Source: WLMZ01 sp038227995 (lineage in GTDB: Bacteria; Actinomycetota; Acidimicrobiia; Acidimicrobiales; Ilumatobacteraceae). From it: a stretch of DNA of 64,000 nucleotides. Under the pieces are notes generated by a model. The model was not told the origin of the DNA, did no database searches, and worked only from the letters and a program-made list of their open reading frames with translations. Location of the stretch: contig JBBRPP010000016.1 in assembly GCA_038227995.1 (NCBI GenBank), positions 38,066 through 102,065 on the forward strand, written 5' to 3'. Made by a program: the position numbers and the translations under genes. Positions 8,420 through 20,668 of the stretch are shown here, one piece after another (position 1 is the first letter of the stretch; every line of letters begins with the position of its first letter).

Positions 8420-9238
8420 CTACATCGCACTCATACGGAGCAGCTCGTGCGCCAGCGGGCACTCGGCAGCCATCGACATGGCGTCTGCACCGCCCAGACC
8501 TTCAGGCCCGAACACCCCTGTCGCCATCGCGAGCGGAACGACTTCGACGTCGTGATCCCAACCGTCGCCGGCGTCGTCGAGACGCGTCGTCATCGCGTTC
8601 CACATCGCGGCCGGCAGGCGCCGCCCGCGCGACGCCACGAGCCACACCGGCTTCTCGCTGCAGTACGCGACGGCCGCCGTGGGATGCGAGCCGATGGCGC
8701 AGAGCGCACCGTCGGGTCCGGCAGCGACAGCTTCGATCAACACGAGATCGCTCGCGGCAACGGCGGCGGCGACAGCTGCGGCGGGGATCTCCTCGGCATC
8801 GACGTCGCTGCGCTGCAGCCGGCGGACCAGCGAGGACCCCTGGTTGCCGGATCCGGCATCACCGGCATCGATCACCAATGCGGTGATGTCGCCACGGCGG
8901 ATCAACGCTTCGCCGGCCATGTCTGGCCAGCCGACGACGCACACGGTCGCGCCGTCGGGCAACGCGTCGACCAGCTGGCTCGCGGTGGGATCGTCTTCGA
9001 TGTGATCAGCCAGCGACCACGCCTCGCGAAATGGGTCGGTCGACGTCACCAGGTTGGCGCACAGCCACCACAGCGCACCCGAGGTCGGGTGGCGCTCGAC
9101 GATACGGCGGCACGCAACGACCAGGCCGGCGGGGTCGAGGTCGAGTCCGGCGATCGCCGTCGCGGTCTCGCGGACCAGCATCCGCTGATCGCCGCTGGAG
9201 GCCCGGGCGACATACCGCAGACGCTCGATCGGGTGCAT
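8420..9238 (-). CDS. eIF-2B/MtnA-like fold protein of unknown function
   Basis: The 272-residue protein has an N-terminal helical half (about 1-90) and a Rossmann-like C-terminal half. In the latter, SDLVLIEAVAAGPDGALCAIGS and EKPVWLVASRGRRLP resemble the ligand-binding core of the eIF-2B alpha/beta/delta and methylthioribose-1-phosphate isomerase superfamily. It lacks an obvious intact MtnA catalytic Cys/Asp pair in the expected context, so isomerase activity should not be assumed. It starts 23 nt upstream of the LLM gene's start, in the same direction, and is probably cotranscribed with it. Members in actinobacteria are usually left hypothetical. Confidence 0.6.
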   Translation of the reverse strand: MHPIERLRYVARASSGDQRMLVRETATAIAGLDLDPAGLVVACRRIVERHPTSGALWWLCANLVTSTDPFREAWSLADHIEDDPTASQLVDALPDGATVCVVGWPDMAGEALIRRGDITALVIDAGDAGSGNQGSSLVRRLQRSDVDAEEIPAAAVAAAVAASDLVLIEAVAAGPDGALCAIGSHPTAAVAYCSEKPVWLVASRGRRLPAAMWNAMTTRLDDAGDGWDHDVEVVPLAMATGVFGPEGLGGADAMSMAAECPLAHELLRMSAM

Positions 9239-9299
9239 ACGGGCAACGCTAACGGTTCGAAGCTGTGAGCGTGACGGCGCGGCGCGCTAGCGTCTCGCC

Positions 9300-9788
9300 G
9301 TGGCCAGCAATCCATCGCTCGATGTCGTTCTCACCGCCCTGGACGGGGAAAGCCGCCCACTCGAGGAATGGCTGACCACCTTCAACCTCGCCAGCGTCGT
9401 GCTCGACCCGTACACCAACGAGAGTTCGTGGATCCTCAAGACCGCGGCGCGCATCCTCAACGGTTTCCGCGGCGCCGACGTGCGTGTCAACTTCATCGTG
9501 ACCTGTGGAGCCGACGATGCGAAGACGTTTCTCGGCCCGCTCGCCGACGAGTTCCTGGTGTTCTGCGACGCCGACCGTGCATTCGTCAAGTCGATCGCGC
9601 TCGAGACCCTCCCGGCCTTCGTGTTCGTCTCGATGGACGGCCATGTCGCTGCCGCAGCCGAAGGTTGGAACAGCACCGAGTGGCGCAAGGTCGCCGACCG
9701 CATCGCCCACGCGACGGCCTGGTCGCGTCCCACCATCCCTGCGAACGGCGACCCTGTCCCGTTCGAGGGCACGCCCGCGCTGGCCTGA
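9300..9788 (+). CDS. Hypothetical protein, possible thioredoxin-like fold
   Basis: The 162-residue protein starts at GTG 9300. An NESSWILKTAARILNGF helix and a VNFIVTCGADDAKTFLGPLADEF segment followed by PAFVFVSMDGHVAAAAEGW resemble a thioredoxin-type alternation of strands and helices. The last strand even has the cis-Pro-like 'LPAF'. There is no CxxC motif, so a redox role is not supported. It is divergent from the eIF-2B-like gene and 24 nt ahead of hrpB. The fold assignment is tentative. Confidence 0.55.
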   Translation: MASNPSLDVVLTALDGESRPLEEWLTTFNLASVVLDPYTNESSWILKTAARILNGFRGADVRVNFIVTCGADDAKTFLGPLADEFLVFCDADRAFVKSIALETLPAFVFVSMDGHVAAAAEGWNSTEWRKVADRIAHATAWSRPTIPANGDPVPFEGTPALA

Positions 9789-9812
9789 TCAGCCGTTCCG
9801 ATCACGCCCTCG

Positions 9813-12311
9813 TTGCCTGACTTCTCCGGGCTCGAACTGCCGGTCGCCGAGGTCGTCGACGACGTGATCGCCGCGTTGTCGACGATCGGCTCGGCGGTAC
9901 TCGTCGCCCCGCCGGGTGCGGGCAAGACCACGCTCGTGCCGCTGCGGTTGTACGAGCAGCCGTGGCTGGCGGGCCGCCGGATCGTGATACTCGAACCGAG
10001 GCGGCTGGCGGCGCGTGCAGCGGCGCACCGGATGGCCCACCTGCTCGGCCAGGAAGTCGGCGAGACGGTCGGCTATCAGACTCGCGACGAACGGCGCATC
10101 GGACGCGACACCCAGATCGAGGTCGTGACGGAAGGCGTTCTGACGCGCCGTCTGCAGCATGATCCCGAGTTGCCGGGGACCGGACTGGTGATCTTCGACG
10201 AAGTGCACGAGCGCAACCTGCCCACCGATGTCGGCCTGGCGTTCGCGCTCGACGCACGCCGCAACCTGCGCCCCGATCTCCGCATCCTCGCGATGTCCGC
10301 GACCGCCGAGGCGGCACCACTCGCCGCCGTTCTGGGTGGCGACGCCGGCCCATGTCCGATCATCACCAGTGACGGTCGCACGTTCCCGATCGACATCCGC
10401 TGGTCCCCTCCGACGAAGGGTCAGAAGCTCGATCAGGCGGTGGCCGAGACCGTGCTGCTCGCACTGCGCAACGACTTCGGTGACGTGCTCGTGTTCCTGC
10501 CCGGCATCGGCGAGATCACCCGCTGCTACCAAGCGCTCGACTCGCTCGTGCCGGCCAACGTCGATCTGTATCCGCTCGCCGGAGCCCTCTCCTTGGCCGA
10601 ACAGGATCACGCGCTCGCGCCCTCGCCGGCCGGACGCCGACGGGTCGTGCTGAGCACCGACATCGCGGAGACCTCGCTCACCGTCGCCGGCGTTCGCATC
10701 GTCGTCGACGCGGGCCAGGCTCGTGTGCCCCGCTACGACATCCGTGCCGGCATGACGCGACTGACGACGGTTGCAACCAGTCGCGCGTCGGCCGATCAAC
10801 GCGCCGGACGCGCAGGCAGGACCGAGCCCGGCGTCGCGTATCGGATGTGGAGCAAGCTCGAGCACACGACTCGTCGAGCCCACCTGGAGGCCGAGATCAC
10901 CCAGGTCGATCTCGCCGGCCTCGCGTTGGAGCTCGCGGCGTGGGGTACGCCGGTCGCGGACCTCGACTTCCCCGATCCACCACCCGAGCGCACGCTGACG
11001 CAGGGCGTCGAGCTGCTGCGGCTGCTCGGCGCGTTCGACGACGACGGCACGATCACTGCAGTCGGACGATCGATGTTGAGCGTTCCGGCACATCCCCGAC
11101 TGGCGCGGATGGTCGTCGACGCCCACGGTCCTGCTGATCAGGCGCTCGCCTGCGTGATCGCCGCATTGCTCGACGACCGCGACATCCTGCGCGGTCGCGC
11201 CGATGATCTTCCGGCCGATCTCGCACTGCGCCTGCGCGTCATCGTCGGAACGGAACGCCACGAACGCGCCGATCGTGGTGCCGTCGATCGACTGATTCGT
11301 CGTGCTCGTGACATCGCCCGTCGAGTCGGCGTCTCACTCGATCTCGACGCGATGGACCCGGATCGCGCCGGCCAGGTGCTGCTGCTGGCGTACCCCGATC
11401 GCCTCGCAGTGCGACGCTCGCAACCCGGCCAGTTCCAGTTGCGGACAGGTGTCGGCGCATGGGTGGCCAAGACCGACCCACTTGCCAACGAGCCGTTCGT
11501 GGTGGCTGCCGACGTCGATGGCGATCGTAAGAACACGCGCCTCCGTCTCGCGGCCGGCATCGACGCCGACGAGGTCGCCGCAGCGTTGGGTGACGCGGTC
11601 GAGACCCGCAGCGCGCTGGTCTGGGACAAGGATCGCAACGACATCGTGGAACGCCTCGAACGTCGTCTCGGCAACATGAAGCTCGACGAGCGAGTGCGTC
11701 GCCCGGGTGCCGGCGCCGACACGACGGCGGCGCTGATCGAGCGGCTGCGCGCGACGCGGCTCGCGCCCTTGCAGTGGTCACCGGCCGCGCGCCAGTTGCG
11801 CGATCGCGTCGAGTTCGTCCGTCGCACCTCGGTAGAGGTGTGGCCCGACTGGTCCGACTCCGGGCTGGTGAAGTCGCTCGACGAGTGGCTCTCGCCGTAC
11901 CTGAACGGCATGACGAGCATGCACGATGTCGCCTCGCTCGACCTCACAACCGTCCTGCGCGCCGGTCTGCAATGGCCACTCGGGCAACGGCTCGACGAGC
12001 AGGCACCGACGCACCTCGAGCTCGCCTCGGGACGATCGATGACGCTCGACTACAGCGGCGATCAGCCGACCGCGGCGGTACGAGTGCAGGACCTGTTCGG
12101 GACCGGCGAGCACCCCACCGTGGCCGGACGTCCCGTGCTGCTGCACCTGCTCTCTCCCGCCGATCGACCGATCCAGATCACATCGGATCTGCCCGGGTTC
12201 TGGGCCGGCACGTGGACCGACGTCCGCAAGGAGATGGCCGGCCGCTACCCCAAGCACCAGTGGCCAACCGACCCTGCGACCGCCGTCCCGAAACGTCTCA
12301 AAGACCGCTGA
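9813..12311 (+). CDS. hrpB: ATP-dependent helicase HrpB
   Basis: The 832-residue DEAH-box helicase has Walker A APPGAGKTT (32-40), motif II DEVHERN (about 129-135), motif III SAT, and motif VI at SADQRAGRAGR (QRxGRxGR). The helicase-associated domain and the HrpB-specific C-terminal region, which contains RPPLHLLSPADRP-like segments, follow. The length matches the family (about 800-840). HrpB is common in bacteria, and its RNA substrate is poorly known. The start is TTG 9813, which is close to the family N-terminus although no good ribosome-binding site is seen; no better in-frame start lies before Walker A. Confidence 0.92.
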   Translation: MPDFSGLELPVAEVVDDVIAALSTIGSAVLVAPPGAGKTTLVPLRLYEQPWLAGRRIVILEPRRLAARAAAHRMAHLLGQEVGETVGYQTRDERRIGRDTQIEVVTEGVLTRRLQHDPELPGTGLVIFDEVHERNLPTDVGLAFALDARRNLRPDLRILAMSATAEAAPLAAVLGGDAGPCPIITSDGRTFPIDIRWSPPTKGQKLDQAVAETVLLALRNDFGDVLVFLPGIGEITRCYQALDSLVPANVDLYPLAGALSLAEQDHALAPSPAGRRRVVLSTDIAETSLTVAGVRIVVDAGQARVPRYDIRAGMTRLTTVATSRASADQRAGRAGRTEPGVAYRMWSKLEHTTRRAHLEAEITQVDLAGLALELAAWGTPVADLDFPDPPPERTLTQGVELLRLLGAFDDDGTITAVGRSMLSVPAHPRLARMVVDAHGPADQALACVIAALLDDRDILRGRADDLPADLALRLRVIVGTERHERADRGAVDRLIRRARDIARRVGVSLDLDAMDPDRAGQVLLLAYPDRLAVRRSQPGQFQLRTGVGAWVAKTDPLANEPFVVAADVDGDRKNTRLRLAAGIDADEVAAALGDAVETRSALVWDKDRNDIVERLERRLGNMKLDERVRRPGAGADTTAALIERLRATRLAPLQWSPAARQLRDRVEFVRRTSVEVWPDWSDSGLVKSLDEWLSPYLNGMTSMHDVASLDLTTVLRAGLQWPLGQRLDEQAPTHLELASGRSMTLDYSGDQPTAAVRVQDLFGTGEHPTVAGRPVLLHLLSPADRPIQITSDLPGFWAGTWTDVRKEMAGRYPKHQWPTDPATAVPKRLKDR

Positions 12312-12328
12312 CCGTCACACCTCGCATA

Positions 12329-12371
12329 CTGATCCTGTTTTTCGACCGGGGCGGTCGAAGAATGGGATCAG
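12329..12371. repeat. Nested inverted repeat between hrpB and fumarase genes
   Basis: Two perfect 7-bp arms are nested. The outer pair is CTGATCC (12329-12335) with GGATCAG (12365-12371); the inner pair is TTCGACC (12341-12347) with GGTCGAA (12353-12359) around loop GGGGC. It could be a terminator for hrpB or an operator for the fumarase gene, whose start is 29 nt further on. Confidence 0.5.
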
Positions 12372-12399
12372 TTCGGGGGTGGGCGGTACCGTTTCGGGC

Positions 12400-14079
<1,680 letters not shown>

Positions 14080-14093
14080 CTCCGAGATTTCTG

Positions 14094-15845
14094 CTAGCCG
14101 GTGGCCTTGCAACCGCGCTCGACAACGGCTCGCAGGGCGACGAGGTCGGGCGTGTCGACGCCGAGGATCTCGTGCGCGATGAGGCGCTGGTTGTTGCGTA
14201 GCACGATCTGCGAACTGACACACGCGGCGACTGCGCTGCTGTCGCCGTTCGCCTCCAGGACCCCTTCGATGTGCGACGTGTCCGCGTCCTTGTCGACCGT
14301 GCCGAACACGCGGTCGGCGCGCTGGGCCAGCGTCGTCGCCCCGACCACGAACGGACAGGCGGCGCCGTTGGCGGGCACCTTCAGGTCGACGATGTACTCG
14401 GTGACGAGGCCGGTGATGCATTTGCTCGACAGAAACGCCGTGTGGCCGGCGCCTTCCCACGTGATCGAAACGGCGCTGCCCAACGCATCGGCCATCTGCT
14501 TCGAGTACCGCCACGGTGTCGCCGGATCGCCCTTGGTGCCGACGACCACGATCGGCGCCGAACCAACGGCCGTGGTGATCTCCGGCAGTGCGGACAGGGT
14601 GTCGGGGAAACCATCGCACGCCTGTGAAGCATTGCCACGGCCGGCGAAGTCTGCGCATCGGATCGCAAGGTTGGCGAAGTCGAAGTTGGGTTCGGACTCC
14701 ATGTCCGCCGGGTACCCGAACTGCAGATAGCTGGAGAACGCAGCCAACGTCGAAGCGTCACCCTCTGCTGCCTCCTTCAGTGCCACCGACAACAGCGGCC
14801 ACAGCGACACGCTGTACATCGCACCGACGAGAATGTCGTCGACGTCGCTACGGGTGAGCTTCGTCGCCCCCTTGAAGTACTTCGTGGGGAGCAGCCGCAC
14901 ACCAGCCTCGACCTTGTCGAGCAACGTCTTGGAGTGCGGGCCGGCGAGACACGACTTCGTTGCATCGCACAGCTGCAGGAAGATGTCGATCGTTGCATCG
15001 AAGTCCTGGTTGGCATAGAAGTCGTCACCGAAGTTCTTGGTGGTGTTGACGCGACCCGCCGACGGATCGACCGAACCGTCGAGGACCAGCGCCCTGACGC
15101 GTTGCGGAAACATGTCCGCGTACACGCCACCCAACGCCGTGCCGTAGCTGTATCCAAGGTACGTCAACGTGTCGTCTCCGATCGCGGCCCGAACGCGGTC
15201 GAGGTCGCGGGCGACGTTGGGCGTGCCCAGGAAGCTGAGGTACCGACCGGTTGTGGCGATGCATCGCGACAGCGAATCGTTGGCCGGATCGAAGTCGCCC
15301 GGACACGTGACCGGCGTCGACTGGCCCACCCCGCGTGGATCGAAGCCGACGATGTCGAAGCGGTCGAGAATCGCCTGCGGCATGTTCTGGCCTTCGTTGT
15401 ACGCGAGCATGATCCCCGATCCACCCGGTCCGCCTGGATTGAGGACGAGCGAGCCGATCCGCTGCGAAGGCTTCGCGGCCGGCAGGCGGTTCATCGCGAC
15501 GGTGATCTGCGCCCCCTGTGGATCGGAGTAGTCCATCGGCACCGAGATCGAACCGCACTGCCAGGGAGCTTCCTCGTCCGCGCAATTACCCCACTGCACC
15601 GGGCCATCAGACGTGGTCCCTGACGTGCCTGTTTTCGGAGTCGACGTGTCTGGAACCGTCCTGTCCGGAACCGTCGTGTCCGGCGGTGCTGTGGTCGGCG
15701 TCTCGGTGTCGACGGTGGTGGGGTCGACGTGCTGCTCCGATCGAGCGATGCGAACTCCGGTGCTCGACGAGCAAGCCGCCGCGACGAGGGCCGCTGCGAC
15801 CAGCGCGGCAATGGCCCGCTGGCGTGAGGTGGCCCGGGCCGTCAT
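14094..15845 (-). CDS. TAP-like alpha/beta hydrolase lipoprotein
   Basis: The 583-residue exported lipoprotein has a signal peptide ending VAAACSSS, so the lipid Cys is residue 25. After a Thr-rich linker comes an S33-family hydrolase core: oxyanion-hole motif NPGGPGGSG, FDPRGVGQS, and nucleophile Ser233 in GYSYGTA. A C-terminal TAP-like domain holds GTKGDPATPW (Asp) and EGAGHTAF (His). The family includes tripeptidyl aminopeptidases and mycobacterial CaeA/Hip1-type cell-wall hydrolases; the substrate here is unknown. It converges with the fumarase gene with a 14-nt gap. Confidence 0.88.
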   Translation of the reverse strand: MTARATSRQRAIAALVAAALVAAACSSSTGVRIARSEQHVDPTTVDTETPTTAPPDTTVPDRTVPDTSTPKTGTSGTTSDGPVQWGNCADEEAPWQCGSISVPMDYSDPQGAQITVAMNRLPAAKPSQRIGSLVLNPGGPGGSGIMLAYNEGQNMPQAILDRFDIVGFDPRGVGQSTPVTCPGDFDPANDSLSRCIATTGRYLSFLGTPNVARDLDRVRAAIGDDTLTYLGYSYGTALGGVYADMFPQRVRALVLDGSVDPSAGRVNTTKNFGDDFYANQDFDATIDIFLQLCDATKSCLAGPHSKTLLDKVEAGVRLLPTKYFKGATKLTRSDVDDILVGAMYSVSLWPLLSVALKEAAEGDASTLAAFSSYLQFGYPADMESEPNFDFANLAIRCADFAGRGNASQACDGFPDTLSALPEITTAVGSAPIVVVGTKGDPATPWRYSKQMADALGSAVSITWEGAGHTAFLSSKCITGLVTEYIVDLKVPANGAACPFVVGATTLAQRADRVFGTVDKDADTSHIEGVLEANGDSSAVAACVSSQIVLRNNQRLIAHEILGVDTPDLVALRAVVERGCKATG

Positions 15846-15877
15846 CGTCTGCAGCCTATGAGGGCAGCCGCGCGCTG

Positions 15878-16729
15878 TCAGGGCATCGCGTTGATTTCAG
15901 CGGCCATCTCGCCGAGTCGACCTTCCCCTGCTGTGGTCTGCCCGCCCATCGCCAGGAATCGCTCCATCGCGTCACGCGTCCCCAGCCCGCCGAGCGTCGA
16001 CCGGAAGGCATCGCCCTCGGCCAACAGCGCCGGCACGACGTCGGCGTCCGAGCGCAACACCGAAGCCTTGGCGGCTGCGACGGCGTGCGGCGGGAACGAC
16101 GCGATGCGGGCTGCCAAGCGCTCGACATGAGGCCACAATTCGTCGCGGCTCATCGATCGATTGACCCATCCCCACGATTCGGCCAGATCGGCGTCGACGT
16201 CGTCGCAGCCGAGCACGACTTCCAACGCCCGCGACCTGCCGATGAGACGAGGCAGCCGAACAGTGCCTGAACCACCGGGAACGATTCCGAGCGCGACTTC
16301 CGGCTGGTTGAACACTGCCGCGCCGCGCAGAGCGAAACGCATGTCGCAGCTCAGCGCCAGCTCGCTGCCGCCGCCGCCGACGCGGCCCTCGATCACCGCG
16401 ATGGTGGCCTTCGGCATCGTGCGCAGCGTCTCGCACATGACGTGGAACGGGTTGAGAAGGGTCGAGGGTTCGCCCACTGCTGTCGGCATCTTCAGGATCA
16501 GCCCGACGTCGAAATGAGCGATGAAGAAGTGTGGGTTGGCCGAGGACAGGACGACGACTCGGACTTCGTCATCGACCGCCAGCAGTTCGACGAGCCGAGC
16601 CATCTCGCCGAACATCGCAGCATCGAGGAGATTGATCTCGCCGTTGCTGATCACGACGCGAGCGACGCCGCCGACGACCGTGACGGTCAGCGTCGTGAAG
16701 CCCTCGCTGTACAGCTTGCCGGCGCTCAT
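15878..16729 (-). CDS. Enoyl-CoA hydratase/isomerase family protein
   Basis: The 283-residue crotonase-fold protein keeps both general acid/base glutamates: Glu123 in GGGGSELALSCD and Glu144 in NQPEVALGIVPGGSG. The oxyanion-hole segment is SSANPHFFIAHFD. This supports hydratase chemistry on a CoA thioester, but the acyl substrate is not evident. It ends immediately before the TAP-like gene on the same strand, and its ATG (16727-16729) lies at the end of the preceding LLM gene with 1 nt between them, which suggests an operon. Confidence 0.88.
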   Translation of the reverse strand: MSAGKLYSEGFTTLTVTVVGGVARVVISNGEINLLDAAMFGEMARLVELLAVDDEVRVVVLSSANPHFFIAHFDVGLILKMPTAVGEPSTLLNPFHVMCETLRTMPKATIAVIEGRVGGGGSELALSCDMRFALRGAAVFNQPEVALGIVPGGSGTVRLPRLIGRSRALEVVLGCDDVDADLAESWGWVNRSMSRDELWPHVERLAARIASFPPHAVAAAKASVLRSDADVVPALLAEGDAFRSTLGGLGTRDAMERFLAMGGQTTAGEGRLGEMAAEINAMP

Positions 16730-16730
16730 C

Positions 16731-17636
16731 TCAGATCAGCGTCGCGAGTAGTGCCCGGGTGGCGGCGACCTCATCGGGGTTGCCGCCGAACTCGGCCGCG
16801 GTGAAATCGGTGACGCCGATGTCGGCCAGCTCGCGGATGCGATCACCGACTTCGGCCTCGGTGCCGATGATCGCGACGTCCTCGGGGCCGGCCGCGCCTT
16901 CCTTGTCGAGCATCGCCCGATAGCTCGGCAGATAGCCGTACACCTGGAAGACGGCAGCGGCGCGGCTGAGAGCGCCGGCGCGATCAGTGGTGACGCACAC
17001 CGGCAACGCAGATGCGACCCGGGGCGTGGGCCTGCCGGCTTGCTCGGCGGCAGCGTTCAACGTCGGCACGATGTGACTCTTCAACGTCGCCGGGCCAGTG
17101 CACCACGTCACCGTGCCGTCCGCGAGCGCACCGGTGACACGCAGCATCTGCTCACCGAGCGCCGCGACCAGCACGGCCGGCCGCGTCGAACCCGGTGCTG
17201 AGACCGTGCCGTTCACCTGGAACTCTTCCCCCGCGAACGCGACGGGCTTGCCCTCGAGCAGCGGCATCATCACGCTCAGGTATTCACGGAGATGGCGGAC
17301 CGGCTTGTCGTACGACAGTCCCCACATGTTCTCGACGACGATCTTGTGGCTCAGACCGATCCCCAATGACAGTCGGCCGCCGGCGGCGGCGTTCGTGGTC
17401 AGGGCTTGCTGGGCAAGCATCATCGGATGCCGTGGGTACGTCGGAACGACGCCCGTGCCCAGCTCGATGCGCGGCACCTCTCGGCCGACGACGGCCAACA
17501 TCGTCAAGGCGTCGTGACCGAAGATCTGCGAGACCCACAGGCTGGCGAAGCCGGCGGCCTCGACCGCCTTGGCTTCCTCGACCAACTGGTCGATCGTGCC
17601 GTCGTTGGTGGTCTGGACGAAGATTCCGATGCGCAT
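16731..17636 (-). CDS. LLM-class F420-dependent oxidoreductase
   Basis: The 301-residue luciferase-like TIM barrel starts MRIGIFVQTTN; ATG 17636 matches the family start. It carries EAAGFASLWVSQIFGHDALT, a GTGVVPTYPRHPMMLAQQALT segment that lines the F420 pocket, and GRLSLGIGLSHK. It resembles the TIGR03564-type mycobacterial enzymes. It lies 1 nt upstream of the crotonase gene, so the two probably act on the same compound, perhaps in fatty-acid or steroid-type degradation. That role is inferred. Confidence 0.88.
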   Translation of the reverse strand: MRIGIFVQTTNDGTIDQLVEEAKAVEAAGFASLWVSQIFGHDALTMLAVVGREVPRIELGTGVVPTYPRHPMMLAQQALTTNAAAGGRLSLGIGLSHKIVVENMWGLSYDKPVRHLREYLSVMMPLLEGKPVAFAGEEFQVNGTVSAPGSTRPAVLVAALGEQMLRVTGALADGTVTWCTGPATLKSHIVPTLNAAAEQAGRPTPRVASALPVCVTTDRAGALSRAAAVFQVYGYLPSYRAMLDKEGAAGPEDVAIIGTEAEVGDRIRELADIGVTDFTAAEFGGNPDEVAATRALLATLI

Positions 17637-17775
17637 GGCCGAACGGTAGCCGCCGGTTGACACGGTCCTTCCGATCGGACCGTGTCAACGGGGCTGAATC
17701 AACCGGGACGCCGTTTGTGCGTCGACCGGGATCCGAGATTCCGCCAGGAGCTGTCAGGTGTCAGATTGCGCCGCG

Positions 17776-17907
17776 TCAGCGGTCGCGGTACTGATCCGGC
17801 TGCGGGCCGCAGAAGTCGGGGCGGCTGTCGACGCCGTGGCGCGGCGCCAGAAGGGCGACCGCCAGAGTGGCGGCGAAGGCTGAGCCGAGCGAGAAGATTG
17901 CGAACAT
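17776..17907 (-). CDS. Small single-span membrane protein (43 residues)
   Basis: The frame encodes MFAIFSLGSAFAATLAVALL, then a polar tail ending DQYRDR. One N-terminal hydrophobic segment (about 2-21) is followed by a hydrophilic 22-residue tail with a single Cys33. The ATG is preceded by AGGAGGTGATC, one of the strongest ribosome-binding sites in the window, ending 3 nt before the start. It is divergent from the LysR regulator across a 71-nt AT-rich region, so it may be its target. No family is recognised. Confidence 0.65.
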   Translation of the reverse strand: MFAIFSLGSAFAATLAVALLAPRHGVDSRPDFCGPQPDQYRDR

Positions 17908-17920
17908 GTTGATCACCTCC

Positions 17921-17978
17921 TGTGATTAGAATGCAACTCAGTATCTCAGAACTCTATTGATAATGGAAATGCATATTC
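17921..17978. promoter_or_regulatory. AT-rich divergent control region (LysR / small protein)
   Basis: This is the most AT-rich stretch of the window, including CTATTGATAATGGAAATGCA (17951-17970). LysR-type regulators usually bind interrupted dyads with a T-N11-A core between divergent genes. Such a site is plausible here, but the exact boundaries are not certain. Confidence 0.45.
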
Positions 17979-18977
17979 ATGACTAGTTCGATCACAAACA
18001 ACGATCTACCCCTCGGAGTCGAGGTCCGCCATCTGGCCGCGCTGGAAGCGATCGCTCGAACGTCGTCGTTCTCGCAGGCCGCCACGCTGCTGGGATACGC
18101 GCAGAGCGCGGTGTCGCAGCAGATCGCAACGCTCGAGCGAGCGGTGGGGCACAAGTTGATCGAACGCCCGGGTGGCCCTCGTCCGGTCTCGCTGACCAGC
18201 GCCGGCGAAGTCCTGTTACGCCACGCGACCCACATCACCGCCCGGCTTGGCGCAGCCAAGGCCGATCTCGATGCCCTGACCGCCGGCGATACGGGTGCCC
18301 TCCGGATCGGCACCTTCCAGTCCGCAAGCGCGCGGCTGCTGCCTCCAACGCTCAGCCGCTTTCGCGAAGACTGGCCGCGCATCACCGTCGAGCTCCGCAA
18401 CGAGCGGCCCGGGTCGGTCCTCGACGAGCTCGTCCGCGCCGGTCAGCTGGATCTCGCCTTCTCCGACACCGGCATCTACGGCGCGCCGCTGACCTTCAAC
18501 GAGCTGATCGAGGATCCGTACGTGGTCATGCTCCCGCCCGACAGCCCGCTGGCGACGCAGGACGACATCGAACTCGGGTCGCTCGACGGTGCCCGGTTGA
18601 TCTCCGGCTCGTTCGACGATTCGTGCGAGACGCGCGTGTTCGACGCCATCGCCCGCGCGGGCATCCGCCCCCAGATCGTGTTCCGCAGCGACGACAACCT
18701 GACCACGCAGCGGATGGTCTCATGCGGCCTCGGCATCGCGATCGTGCCGCTGCTCGCGGTCGAGTTGTTCGTCCCTGATGCAGCCGTCACCGTGCTGCCG
18801 CTTGCGCCGCGCGATCGTCTGTCGCGCCGGATCGGCATCATCTGGCATCAGGACCGCGACCGGTCTCGAGCTGCGATCGCATTCGCCGAGACTGCGCAAG
18901 CGGCCGCGCAACGCATCGCGCTCCCCCATGTTCCCGTGGTGACGTCGCGCCGCCAGGGCGCATCGCTGCTCGTCTGA
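17979..18977 (+). CDS. LysR-family transcriptional regulator
   Basis: The 332-residue protein has an N-terminal winged helix-turn-helix (about 14-73: SFSQAATLLGYAQSAVSQQIATLE, split by the turn). A two-lobed substrate-binding domain from about residue 100 begins LRIGTFQSASARLLP. The start is an ATG directly after the AT-rich operator region; there is little room for a ribosome-binding site. The likely target is the divergent small membrane protein. The effector is unknown. Confidence 0.88.
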   Translation: MTSSITNNDLPLGVEVRHLAALEAIARTSSFSQAATLLGYAQSAVSQQIATLERAVGHKLIERPGGPRPVSLTSAGEVLLRHATHITARLGAAKADLDALTAGDTGALRIGTFQSASARLLPPTLSRFREDWPRITVELRNERPGSVLDELVRAGQLDLAFSDTGIYGAPLTFNELIEDPYVVMLPPDSPLATQDDIELGSLDGARLISGSFDDSCETRVFDAIARAGIRPQIVFRSDDNLTTQRMVSCGLGIAIVPLLAVELFVPDAAVTVLPLAPRDRLSRRIGIIWHQDRDRSRAAIAFAETAQAAAQRIALPHVPVVTSRRQGASLLV

Positions 18978-18978
18978 G

Positions 18979-20598
<1,620 letters not shown>

Positions 20599-20668
20599 CC
20601 GTCCAGGGTGGCAGCGAGGTCACTCAACCGCAACCGCGCGTGACCGATTGCCGATTACTGTTCACAGG

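Noticed and set aside
9789..11261. Open frame of 490 codons opposite hrpB
   Set aside because: It lacks a start signal and family features, and HrpB motifs occupy the other strand.
17682..17912. Plus-strand open frame of 76 codons
   Set aside because: It is Arg-rich with no ribosome-binding site, and it is opposite the better supported 43-residue gene.
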